Source: Pantoea cypripedii (GTDB lineage Bacteria; Pseudomonadota; Gammaproteobacteria; Enterobacterales; Enterobacteriaceae). From it: DNA of 64,000 nucleotides. Shown in pieces: positions 51,921 to 60,103 of this stretch. The stretch covers positions 2,655,832 through 2,719,831 of the forward strand of contig NZ_MLJI01000001.1 in NCBI RefSeq assembly GCF_002095535.1, given 5' to 3'. The notes under the pieces are model-generated. The model made no database searches. It was not told the DNA's origin and was given only the letters and a program-made list of their open reading frames with translations. The translations under genes were made by a program, and so were the position numbers. Position 1 is the first letter of the stretch. Each line of letters opens with the position of its first letter.

Positions 51921-53001
51921 AACCTATTAACTCCACTTGCGCCTGCTGCTGTTGCAGCCAGCTGATTAACGGTTGCTGCTGCGCGTGTGGCAGTGCAATA
52001 AAGAAACGGACGACCGCGTAGTGCTGAATATGATCCTCCCCGCCCTGCAACAGACGAAATGCGCCTGGCCATTGACTGGCGAGCCGCGTCAGCAGGTCAC
52101 CCTGAGCATCATCACCGGCAAAATTGACGCGAAAAATCGCGTCTCCATCAGGTTGCGGCTGGATACGTGCCGCCAGACTTTCCGGCAGCTGCGGCAGCAG
52201 ACCACGTAATAATGTTTGTGTTAATGAGGTTTGTGGATGGGCAAAGACCTGCCACACCGGGCCACTTTCAATAATTTCGCCGCCGTCGATCACCGCCACC
52301 CGATGAGCAACCGTTTTGATGACCTCCATCTCGTGGGTGATCAGCAGGATAGTGATGCCGAGCTGTTGATTAAGTGATTTCAGCAGCGCGAGAATCGAGC
52401 GTGTGGTTTCAGGGTCGAGCGCCGATGTGGCTTCATCACACAGCAGCAGTGCTGGTTCTGCCGCCAGTGCACGAGCAATCCCCACGCGTTGCTTCTGCCC
52501 CCCTGACAGGGCTGCCGGGTAGTGATCCGCTTTGTCAGCCAGCCCCACCAGATGTAATAACTCATCAACGCGTTGCTGCCGCTGTGCTTTGGCCACCCCG
52601 GCGATTTTTAGCGGCAGCGCCACGTTCTGTGCCACCGTTTTTGCTGACAATAAATTGAAGTGCTGGAACACCATCCCTACCCGGCTACGCACCGCCTGTA
52701 AGGCTTTCTCTGATAAATCACTGATAGCGCGCCCTTCAATCTCAATCACACCTTCATCAGGTTGTTCCAGGCCGTTCAGACAGCGAATCAGCGTGGATTT
52801 CCCGGCACCACTGCGACCAATGATGCCGAGTATTTCGCCCTGATTGACCGCCAGGGAAACCTTACGTAGCGCATGTGTGGCACCAAACCGGCGTGAAATA
52901 TCGCGTACGCTTACCACCACTGGCGAGGAGTGCAGGCGATCCTGCGCATCGCTGACCGCACGGCGCGATATTGAAATGTCATGGGGAAGGAGTAGTGTCA
53001 T
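51901..53001 (-). CDS. metN: MetN-like ABC ATPase with NIL domain
   Basis: A 366-residue ABC ATPase with Walker A IGRSGAGKST (61-70), signature LSGGQKQRVGIARAL, Walker B LLLCDEATSALD and H-loop LLITHEMEV. The C-terminal ~80 residues (FRVNFAGDDAQGDLLTRLAS, GYVASHD) are an NIL-type domain that binds methionine as a regulator in MetN. A 28-residue N-terminal extension is unusual compared with MetN. AGGA lies 7 bases before the ATG, so the extension is probably real. It pairs with the MetI-like gene downstream. Confidence 0.85.
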   Translation of the reverse strand: MTLLLPHDISISRRAVSDAQDRLHSSPVVVSVRDISRRFGATHALRKVSLAVNQGEILGIIGRSGAGKSTLIRCLNGLEQPDEGVIEIEGRAISDLSEKALQAVRSRVGMVFQHFNLLSAKTVAQNVALPLKIAGVAKAQRQQRVDELLHLVGLADKADHYPAALSGGQKQRVGIARALAAEPALLLCDEATSALDPETTRSILALLKSLNQQLGITILLITHEMEVIKTVAHRVAVIDGGEIIESGPVWQVFAHPQTSLTQTLLRGLLPQLPESLAARIQPQPDGDAIFRVNFAGDDAQGDLLTRLASQWPGAFRLLQGGEDHIQHYAVVRFFIALPHAQQQPLISWLQQQQAQVELIGYVASHD

Positions 53002-53195
53002 GGGTCATCCTGCATCGGCTGAGCTCTGCCCGGTTAACGGGTCGGGAATCAGCGCAGTATACGCAGCGCGTTATTATCACTTAATCTCGATTTCAGAATT
53101 GTTATTCACAAAATGCATATAAAGCGCACAGCCTCTGCGTTATCACGCGTTATGCTGTGCTAACATCCTCTTTTTGCACCTTGTTACTGAGCACT

Positions 53196-53834
53196 ATGTC
53201 GGATACCACCAAACGTAAGAATGACCCTGAAGGGCTAAAGAAACGCATCCTCGCTGGCGCACTGAAAACCTTTGCCGAGTTCGGTATGCAGGGTGCACGG
53301 CTGGAGCAGATTGCCGAGCACGCTCAGACCACCAAACGTATGGTGGTGTACCACTTTGGTAATAAAGAGAAGTTATATATCGAAGTGCTGGAGCAGGTTT
53401 ATCAGGCGATTCGTCAGCATGAAACCGGGCTGAATCTGGCGGCGATGGCCCCGGAAGAAGCGATGGTCAAACTGGTGGAAGCCAGTTTTGATTACCACGT
53501 CTCTCACCCCGATTTTATGCGACTGGTCTGCACCGAAAACCTGTTACGTGGTCGCTACATCACCCAGTCGGAACGGATAAAAGCGCTGAACAAGAGCGCC
53601 CTTGATTTGCTTGATGATATTTTGTTGCGCGGGCAGCAACAGGGCATTTTTATCACCGATGTGAATACCATCGATGTGCATCGCCTGATCAGCAGTATCT
53701 GCGTACATCATGTCTCGAACCGCTACACCTTCAACGCGCTGTTTAGCCCGGATAAGAGTGAAGAGGAGAGTATCCACCGCAACCGGCAGCTGGCCGTCAC
53801 CGCCACGCTGCGCTATATCCGTAAAGCCTCTTAG
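53196..53834 (+). CDS. TetR-family regulator
   Basis: A 212-residue TetR-type protein. Its N-terminal helix-turn-helix is LKKRILAGALKTFAEFGMQG, then ARLEQIAEHAQTTKRMVVYH with FGNKEKLY, which follows the TetR pattern. The C-terminal ~150 residues bind an unknown ligand. The frame opens at a GTG 13 codons earlier; the ATG at 53196 gives the family length. It precedes a lactone oxidase and a glycosyltransferase on the same strand, and diverges from the MetN-like gene, so either group may be its target. Its stop codon is inside the stem of a predicted RNA structure that reaches the next gene's ribosome site. Confidence 0.85.
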   Translation: MSDTTKRKNDPEGLKKRILAGALKTFAEFGMQGARLEQIAEHAQTTKRMVVYHFGNKEKLYIEVLEQVYQAIRQHETGLNLAAMAPEEAMVKLVEASFDYHVSHPDFMRLVCTENLLRGRYITQSERIKALNKSALDLLDDILLRGQQQGIFITDVNTIDVHRLISSICVHHVSNRYTFNALFSPDKSEEESIHRNRQLAVTATLRYIRKAS

Positions 53835-53899
53835 TCTGTGGCTGCGCTGTGATGGTCTACGCTTTAGTGAAATGGGACCGTCACAGACCTCAGACTAAG
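53830..53899 (+). promoter_or_regulatory. nested RNA stems over the tetR stop and next ribosome site
   Basis: Outer stem CTTAGTCTG (53830-53838) pairs with CAGACTAAG (53891-53899). Inner stem TGTGATGGTC (53848-53857) pairs with GACCGTCACA (53876-53885, one G-U). The outer stem holds the TetR stop codon on one side and the AAG of the oxidase AAGGAA ribosome site on the other. Confidence 0.5.
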
Positions 53900-53909
53900 G
53901 AACGCCGTA

Positions 53910-55289
53910 GTGAAAGATTCCCACCTTTATCCATTACGTCACACCGCCAGCATCGATCATGCCACTGCCTTATGGAACTGGGCGCGAAATGCCGTCGTCG
54001 GCCAGCGCAGCCAGTTACTGCGACCACAGAACGAAGCCGAACTGCAGCATATTTTGCGCCATTCGCAGGGCAAAGTGCGCGTACTGGGGAGCCGTCTGTC
54101 ACCCGGACGAATGCTGCGGGTCGGTGAGCAGGATGTGTTGCTGGACCTCAGTGCGTTTCAAGGGGTGATCGCCAGCGATGATGCCAGCGTCACCTTTGGG
54201 GCGGGTACCCGGCTGGAGCAGGTCTATGCCACGCTCACTGCCATGAACCTGATGCTGGCTTCATCTCCGGGCGTGATTGCGGTACAAACCCTGGCTGGCG
54301 CCATGTCCACCGGTACCCACGGCCAGGGATTGGATCAGAGTTCACTGGCAGACGAAGCGCTCCGCATCCGTATGGTGCTGGCCGATGGTAGCCTGCGGGA
54401 ATTTACCCGCGACGATGCCGATTTCCCTGCCGCGCAAGTCGCGCTTGGTGCACTGGGCATTGTTACCGCAGTCACACTGCGTACCCGGCCTTTTCGCCTG
54501 TTTACCTGCCACAAGAATGCCGTGTCCGCCGATAACCTTGAACAGGATTTGCTGAACTGGAACCAGCAATACGAATTGAGCAAAGCCTGGTGGTTTGTCG
54601 ATGACAACCTGATACATGTCTGGAATGCCGAAGAGGCCAGCGAGCAGGACAAGCAGCGTTATTACGCCAGTCAGCGTGCCGTGATTGAACACGGAGAAGA
54701 AACCAATAGCAGTCTGAATGACACCATTGATCAAACGCTGGCGCAGATGCATCGGGATACGCAAATCCAGGGCAAAGGCGGCAAACAATTCCGCACTGTC
54801 ACGCGTTTTCGCGACTTCACCGATATCAGCGGCGATATTTACCAGCTGTTTTGTCGCGGCATTGCGGTGCCGCAAATTAATGTTGAGATTGGTGTCCCAC
54901 TGGACAAGACTCCGCAAATAATCAGCAAAATCAAAGCCTGGTATGCGGCCAATCATCCCCATATGCATTACCCGATCATTCTGCGCTGCACCGGCCCTTC
55001 ATCAGCCTGGCTGAGTCCGGCCTGGCAGCAAGCCACCTGTTTTTTCGGCTTTGTGGTGTATTACGCCGATGATGGTTCGTTATCGCAGGACGGGCTGCAC
55101 TTTCTCACTGAAGTGGAAAAATTGCTGGCAGCCGAGGGGGGACGCCCACACTGGGGTAAATATTACGATGCCCGACGCTACCACTGGCGTGATATTTATC
55201 CGCAGTGGGAGGCTTTTCGCGCCGTGCGCCAGCAGCTCGATCCGTACCGCCGTTTCAGCAACGACTACGTTACCGCCCTTTTCGATTAA
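53910..55289 (+). CDS. FAD-linked sugar-lactone oxidase family protein
   Basis: A 459-residue protein of the D-arabinono-1,4-lactone/L-gulonolactone oxidase group. The N-terminal FAD-binding domain has VLGSRLSPG (58-66), LSSPGVIAVQTLAG-like (LASSPGVIAVQTLAGAMSTG) and TGTHGQGLDQSS; the C-terminal ALO domain ends GGRPHWGKYYD near residue 420, with the family HWGK motif. It probably oxidises a sugar lactone or polyol with oxygen, making hydrogen peroxide. The FAD loop SRLSP differs from the usual GGHSxS. The start is a GTG at 53910 with AAGGAA 7 bases before. It is followed 18 bases later by a GT8 glycosyltransferase. Confidence 0.8.
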   Translation: MKDSHLYPLRHTASIDHATALWNWARNAVVGQRSQLLRPQNEAELQHILRHSQGKVRVLGSRLSPGRMLRVGEQDVLLDLSAFQGVIASDDASVTFGAGTRLEQVYATLTAMNLMLASSPGVIAVQTLAGAMSTGTHGQGLDQSSLADEALRIRMVLADGSLREFTRDDADFPAAQVALGALGIVTAVTLRTRPFRLFTCHKNAVSADNLEQDLLNWNQQYELSKAWWFVDDNLIHVWNAEEASEQDKQRYYASQRAVIEHGEETNSSLNDTIDQTLAQMHRDTQIQGKGGKQFRTVTRFRDFTDISGDIYQLFCRGIAVPQINVEIGVPLDKTPQIISKIKAWYAANHPHMHYPIILRCTGPSSAWLSPAWQQATCFFGFVVYYADDGSLSQDGLHFLTEVEKLLAAEGGRPHWGKYYDARRYHWRDIYPQWEAFRAVRQQLDPYRRFSNDYVTALFD

Positions 55290-55307
55290 GCCTGACGAGA
55301 GGAAAGT

Positions 55308-56135
55308 ATGTTTGCCTGGGTCACTTTATTGACACAACCCGACTACCTGGTCGGAGTGAAAGCTTTGCATCGTTCGCTACAAAAAAGCGCCACCCAATGG
55401 CCGTTGATTGTGATGGTCACCGACACCATTGATGTCGCCACGCGTGAAGCGTTGCAGACTGATGGTTGCGTGCTCCATCCGGTGACGCCACTGACTCCCC
55501 GTGCCGATTTAGATCAACACTACGCTTCGGCGCAGTTTGGCGAGGTGTGGAGCAAACTACGCGCCTGGGAACTCACTGGCTGTGAACGCGTGGTTTTTCT
55601 TGATGCCGATATGCTGGTGTTACGCAATATGGACGAGCTTTTCACCCTAGATCTGGGTGATCACGCCCTCGCCGCCTGCCATGCCTGCCGCTGCAACCCG
55701 AATCAGATTGCCAGTTACCCGGCCAGCTGGCAGCCGGAGAATTGTCACTATACCTGGCAGGAACGCCACCAGCCGGCCCCGCCAGAACTGGATCGCTATC
55801 TCAACGGCGGATTTCTGGTCCTGAAGCCCGATATGGCCGTTTTTCAGCAGTTGCAGGATAAAGTCGCCGCGATTGACGATCTGCGCCGGTATCCTTTTTC
55901 CGAGCAGGATTTGCTCAATGAGGTTTTTGCCGGGCGTTGGCTGCCCCTGCCGTATATCTACAATGCGCTGAAAACCTTGCCTTTTCAGCACCCGAAGATG
56001 TGGCAGTCTGAAGAGGTAAAAAACCTGCATTACATTCTGGCGAAACCCTGGAAGCGCGATTTGTACCAGCCTGAGATGGAGCGCGACCGCTACTATGCGC
56101 TGGATAAGTTATGGTGGCAGATGGCCGAAGAGTGA
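55308..56135 (+). CDS. GT8-family glycosyltransferase
   Basis: A 275-residue glycogenin-like glycosyltransferase of family GT8. It has FAWVTLLTQPDYLVGVKALH at the start, VWSKLRAWELTGCERVVFLD then the DAD metal motif (99-101), and RYLNGGFLVLKPD, HYILAKPWKRD near the end. These fit retaining transferases that use UDP-sugars, such as galactinol synthase or glycogenin types. The acceptor is unknown. It follows the lactone oxidase by 18 bases and AGGAAAG precedes its ATG, so they form an operon. A palindrome pair follows its stop and may end the transcript. Confidence 0.82.
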   Translation: MFAWVTLLTQPDYLVGVKALHRSLQKSATQWPLIVMVTDTIDVATREALQTDGCVLHPVTPLTPRADLDQHYASAQFGEVWSKLRAWELTGCERVVFLDADMLVLRNMDELFTLDLGDHALAACHACRCNPNQIASYPASWQPENCHYTWQERHQPAPPELDRYLNGGFLVLKPDMAVFQQLQDKVAAIDDLRRYPFSEQDLLNEVFAGRWLPLPYIYNALKTLPFQHPKMWQSEEVKNLHYILAKPWKRDLYQPEMERDRYYALDKLWWQMAEE

Positions 56136-56154
56136 CCACAGAACTGATCAGATC

Positions 56155-56226
56155 GTAGCGGCGCGATTTATCGCGCAATTCCATGCACGCTGCCGGAAAA
56201 ACCTGCGCGATAAATCGCGCCGCTAC
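56155..56226. repeat. pair of inverted REP-like palindromes
   Basis: GTAGCGGCGCGATTTATCGCGC at 56155-56176 and its reverse complement at 56205-56226 face each other over 28 bases between two convergent genes. Same unit as at 3736-3827. Confidence 0.85.
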
Positions 56227-56242
56227 GCCTAACGCTCCAGAA

Positions 56243-57364
56243 CTACACCGTCATCCAGCGACGTTCCACTGCCGACACCGCCACCGCTTCCAGCACCTTC
56301 TGCACCTGTAATCCTTCAGCAAAATCAGGCCACATACGATCGCCTGCCGCGATGCCGTTAATCAGGTCACGAATTTCCACGGTTTTCTGATCGTTGAAAC
56401 CAATGCCATGTCCGGCAGAAACGCAGAAGTTGGCATAGTCCGGGTGAGCAGGCCCGGTAAGAATGGTTTTAAAACCCTGGCGACCGGCTGGATCATCGTG
56501 GAGATAAAGTTCCAGCTCCGCCATACGCTCCTGGGTATAACGCAACGTGCCTTTGGTGCCGGTTACCACGTAGGTCAGCCCCATTTTGCTGCCGCAGGCG
56601 ATACGCGAGGTTTCAAACACCCCATGTGCGCCGTTTTTGAATCGCAGCAATGCACTGGCCTGGTCTTCATTTTCTACCGGCAACAGGCGGGTCGCGTCTT
56701 TCGGATCGGGACGCTGTTTGATGACCGTCATCATGTCGCCACTGACTTCGGCAATGTCGCCCACCAGATAGTGCGCCATATTGACGATATGCGCCGCAAG
56801 GTCGCCCAGCGCGCCCAGTCCGGCCAGCGCTTTCTGGCAGTGCCAGTCCAGCGGCGTTTCGGGCTTCGCCAGATAATCTTCATTGTGGGTGCCATAAAAA
56901 TGCACCACCTCACCAATTTCCCCCCGGGCGATAATTTCACGCGCCAGCTGGCTGGTTGGGTTTTTCATATAGTTGAAGCCCACCAGGGTTTTGACACCCG
57001 CCTCGCGGGCAGCCTGCACCATTTCTTCCGCATCGGCGACCGAGAGTGACAGCGGTTTTTCTGAATAGACATGTTTACCGTGGCGAATCGCTTCCAGCGC
57101 CATCTCCTTATGCAGGAAATTGGGAGCGCAGATATCAACCACATCAATACCGGGATCGCGCACCAGCTCACGCCAGTCGCCGGTGGAGCGGGCAAAACCA
57201 AAGGTTGCCGCCTGTTTTGCTGCCAGCTCCGGATTGACCTCCGCCAGCATCTCTCGCACGATTTCACCTTTCAGCGCAAAAACCGTGGGGGCCTGGGCAT
57301 AGGCAATTGCATGACAACGTCCAATGTAGCCACTGCCAATCATACCGATTCTGACTTTGTTCAT
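56243..57364 (-). CDS. Gfo/Idh/MocA-family oxidoreductase
   Basis: A 373-residue NAD(P)-dependent oxidoreductase. It has the dinucleotide fold start KVRIGMIGSGYIGRCHAIAY, DVVDICAPNFLHKEMAL and the family EKPLS motif in VYSEKPLSLSVADAEEMV; FNYMKNPTSQLAREII follows. It likely oxidises or reduces a sugar or cyclitol at a ring carbon. The ATG at 57362-57364 is preferred over one three codons upstream (AGGATG ahead of it). It might work with the CUT2 transporter at the other end, but 47 kb separates them. It is convergent with the GT8 gene, with a palindrome pair between. Confidence 0.87.
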   Translation of the reverse strand: MNKVRIGMIGSGYIGRCHAIAYAQAPTVFALKGEIVREMLAEVNPELAAKQAATFGFARSTGDWRELVRDPGIDVVDICAPNFLHKEMALEAIRHGKHVYSEKPLSLSVADAEEMVQAAREAGVKTLVGFNYMKNPTSQLAREIIARGEIGEVVHFYGTHNEDYLAKPETPLDWHCQKALAGLGALGDLAAHIVNMAHYLVGDIAEVSGDMMTVIKQRPDPKDATRLLPVENEDQASALLRFKNGAHGVFETSRIACGSKMGLTYVVTGTKGTLRYTQERMAELELYLHDDPAGRQGFKTILTGPAHPDYANFCVSAGHGIGFNDQKTVEIRDLINGIAAGDRMWPDFAEGLQVQKVLEAVAVSAVERRWMTV

Positions 57365-57661
57365 AGCGCACATCCTGGGTTCACAGAAGAAGTGATCCGG
57401 AATATAAATTTCATCCTGTGCGTCTACAATGGTGAAATGAAATATCTGTGATCATGCATGCGATCGACCTGACAAAAACGACAAAAGAGAATGTAATTTT
57501 TCATATAGTTAGTGACAAACATCACAATTCATTGTTCCCACTTGCCGTTTATATGGATGTTACATTTCATTATCTTCCTGCGTGGATTTGCCGTTTTTAC
57601 GTTTGACGCTGGCCGCCCTGATGCTTTATTCAGCAGTCAGAACAATTTGTGCAAAAGGGCT

Positions 57662-57690
57662 TTGACAAGCTGCGGCCTGCTCGTTACTAT
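57662..57690 (+). promoter_or_regulatory. sigma-70 promoter of the second tRNA-Asn
   Basis: TTGACA (57662-57667), 17-base spacer, TACTAT (57685-57690). Same layout and same GGGCTTTGACAA start as the first tRNA-Asn. Confidence 0.8.
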
Positions 57691-57708
57691 GCGCCCCGTT
57701 CAAACGAT

Positions 57709-57784
57709 TCCTCTGTAGTTCAGTCGGTAGAACGGCGGACTGTTAATCCGTATGTCACTGGTTCGAGTCCAGTCAGAGGAGCCA
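57709..57784 (+). tRNA. tRNA-Asn (GTT), second copy
   Basis: The 76-base tRNA is identical to 9619-9694, with anticodon GTT and encoded GCCA. The identity extends to the terminator apart from one base (GAAGAAGAGC against GAAGAAAAGC). The two copies lie in the same orientation and bracket about 48 kb with the T6SS locus. Confidence 0.97.
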
Positions 57785-57796
57785 AATTCGAAGAAG

Positions 57797-57824
57797 AGCA
57801 GCCTGAAAAGGCTGCTTTTTTTTT
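57797..57824 (+). terminator. terminator of the second tRNA-Asn
   Basis: AGCAGCC-TGAAAA-GGCTGCT followed by a run of eight or more T's, as at the first copy. Confidence 0.9.
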
Positions 57825-57860
57825 GCCTGTAGTAACGCCAGCAATGTGCCAACGTCAAAA

Positions 57861-57884
57861 CAGCGCGATAAATCGCGCTGTTAC
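57861..57884. repeat. REP-like palindrome variant
   Basis: CAGCGCGATAAATCGCGCTG, then TTAC, a variant of the GCGCGATAAATCGCGCC unit with longer symmetry. It lies just after the stop codon of the monooxygenase gene; on the minus strand TTTTG follows, so it may also end that transcript. Confidence 0.75.
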
Positions 57885-57889
57885 CTGAA

Positions 57890-58912
57890 TTAACGCCAGC
57901 CCAGCTCCGGTGCGACGTGGGTCAGAATCGCTTCCATCACATGGGCACAGTAGTCCACGCCCAGCTGGTTCGGAATGGTCAGCAGCAGGGTATCGGCTTC
58001 AGCAATCGCCTCATCCTGCGCCAGCTGTTTGATCAGCTGTTCCGGTTCCGCCGCATAGCTGCGACCGAAGATAGCGCGGGTTTTCTCGTCGAGGAAACCT
58101 ACTGAATCCTGTTCCTGCCCACTGCGGCCAAAATAAGCACGGTCAATATCGTTGGTCAGGGCAAAAATACTACGGCTGACGGAAACGCGTGGCGTATGCT
58201 GATGCCCCGCCGCCTGCCAGGCTTCACGGTAAGCACGAATCTGTTTCGCCTGCTGGATGTGGAACGGCTCGCCGGTTTCATCATCTTTCAGCGTAGAACT
58301 TTGCAGGTTCATCCCCTGTTGCGCCGCCCAAATGGCCGTGGCATTGGAGCCAGAACCCCACCAGATACGCTCACGTAGCCCTTCTGAGAACGGCTCCAGA
58401 CGCAGCAGGCCCGGCGGATTCGGGAACATCGGCTGTGGATTGGGTTTGGCAAAACCTTCACCGCGCAACACCTCAAGAAACTCTTCGGTGTGACGACGGC
58501 CCATATCCGCATCGCTCTCCCCTTCCTTCGGGTTATAACCAAAGTAGCGATAACCTTCGACCACCTGCTCCGGCGAACCACGACTGATCCCCAGTTGCAG
58601 ACGACCATTAGAAATCAGGTCCGCTGCACCGGCGTCTTCCGCCATATACATCGGGTTTTCATAACGCATATCAATCACGCCAGTACCAATCTCGATCTTT
58701 TTGGTACGTGCCCCCACCGCAGCCAGCAGCGGGAATGGCGAACTTAGCTGACGGGCAAAGTGATGCACACGGTAATAAGCGCCGTCGGCTCCTAACTCTT
58801 CAGCAGCCACGGCCAGATCGATGGATTGCAGCAGTACATCCTGCGCGGAACGGGTGGCGGACTGCGATGATGGGGTCCAGTGACCAAAGGATAAGAAGCC
58901 AATCTTTTTCAT
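57890..58912 (-). CDS. luciferase-like flavin-dependent monooxygenase
   Basis: A 340-residue LLM-class enzyme. Family segments: KKIGFLSFGHWTPSSQS at the start, ELGADGAYYRVHHFARQLSS, TKKIEIGTGVIDMRYENPMY, and GRLQLGISRGSPEQVV. It should use reduced flavin from a separate reductase to oxidise an unknown compound; many members have only been found by sequence. It stands alone, divergent from the desaturase gene. A palindrome lies right after its stop codon. Confidence 0.87.
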   Translation of the reverse strand: MKKIGFLSFGHWTPSSQSATRSAQDVLLQSIDLAVAAEELGADGAYYRVHHFARQLSSPFPLLAAVGARTKKIEIGTGVIDMRYENPMYMAEDAGAADLISNGRLQLGISRGSPEQVVEGYRYFGYNPKEGESDADMGRRHTEEFLEVLRGEGFAKPNPQPMFPNPPGLLRLEPFSEGLRERIWWGSGSNATAIWAAQQGMNLQSSTLKDDETGEPFHIQQAKQIRAYREAWQAAGHQHTPRVSVSRSIFALTNDIDRAYFGRSGQEQDSVGFLDEKTRAIFGRSYAAEPEQLIKQLAQDEAIAEADTLLLTIPNQLGVDYCAHVMEAILTHVAPELGWR

Positions 58913-59131
58913 GGAAATATTCTCCTCGTGGGCGGGTTACGCCCCGGCTAAGTCAAATCAGTTTCGATGCTGAAAGGTTACGTCAGACCGGTCCGCACTG
59001 ATAGCCAATAGTTTTCAACCGTATCATCAAGTTTTTCGACATAAGTAAGAAAATTAAGGTCTTTGTCTTTTTTTTGACCTTGCCGCATCGTCTGGCGGAG
59101 AGAGATTACACCGCAGGACTACGCCGCCATC

Positions 59132-60103
59132 ATGACCCAGGGTTCATCCGCCTATATCAGCGCGCAACAGCGTGAACAGATTTATCACCTCAGACGCAGC
59201 TGGCTGTGGCGCAGTGAGCTGCCGACCTGGCTGCTGATCCTGGCTGTCTATGGCGGCTGGTTTGGCACCTTGTGGTATGGACAACGACTGGGGCTGTTGC
59301 CCACCACCCTGCTGATGATTATCTTCACCACCTGGTATATGTCGTTGCAGCATGAGCTGATCCATGGCCACCCCACGCGCTGGCCACGCCTTAACCAGCT
59401 GTTTGGCACCCTGCCGCTGGCGGTGTGGTATCCGTATGGGTTATATTGTGACTCGCATCTGGCACATCATCACAACCATACCCTGACCGATCCGCAGGAC
59501 GACCCTGAAAGCTATTACCTGACACCGCAACATTGGGCGCGGCTCCAGCCGTGGCAACGCCGGATCATTCATCTGCGTAATACCTTCCCTGGGCGTCTGC
59601 TGCTCGGGCCGCTGCTGGATATCCTGGCCACCCTGCATGCCATGCTGAGCGCTTTCCGCCAGCGTGATGGGCGCGCTATCACCATGTGGATCATTCACCT
59701 TGGTCTGCTGGCAGGGCTGTTTACCTGGCTGGCACAGCAGGGATTTTCGCCGCTGTGGTTCGTGTTGGCTGTCAGCTATCCGGCGCTGGCGCTGACCAAA
59801 ATCCGATCCTTTTATGAACATCGGGCTGAAGAGGAGCCGCTGGCCCGCTCGGTAAATAACGAAGCAGCACTGCCGTGGCGTTTGCTGTTTCTTAACCTCA
59901 ACTATCATTCAGTACATCACGATCTGCCTGGCCTGCCGTGGTATGGCCTGCGTCGGGTTTATCTGCTGCACCGGGATGGCTACTTTCAGCGTAACCAGGG
60001 TTTCCGTGTGGCAGGATATGCCGAGTGGCTGCGACGTTTCTGGGCCAGGCCGATCAATGTTAACGCCCATCCGGGCCGCAACCAGGATGCACAGGATGAC
60101 TAA
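59132..60103 (+). CDS. fatty-acid desaturase-type membrane protein
   Basis: A 323-residue membrane di-iron protein. Three histidine clusters are visible: HELIHGH (74-80), HLAHHHNH (109-116) and YHSVHHD (258-264), with an extra FYEH (230). Hydrophobic segments lie at ~32-70, 185-200 and 205-222. This is the pattern of fatty-acid desaturases and carotenoid ketolase/hydroxylase relatives. It overlaps the next gene by 8 bases. The start ATG has only a weak ribosome site. Confidence 0.85.
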   Translation: MTQGSSAYISAQQREQIYHLRRSWLWRSELPTWLLILAVYGGWFGTLWYGQRLGLLPTTLLMIIFTTWYMSLQHELIHGHPTRWPRLNQLFGTLPLAVWYPYGLYCDSHLAHHHNHTLTDPQDDPESYYLTPQHWARLQPWQRRIIHLRNTFPGRLLLGPLLDILATLHAMLSAFRQRDGRAITMWIIHLGLLAGLFTWLAQQGFSPLWFVLAVSYPALALTKIRSFYEHRAEEEPLARSVNNEAALPWRLLFLNLNYHSVHHDLPGLPWYGLRRVYLLHRDGYFQRNQGFRVAGYAEWLRRFWARPINVNAHPGRNQDAQDD

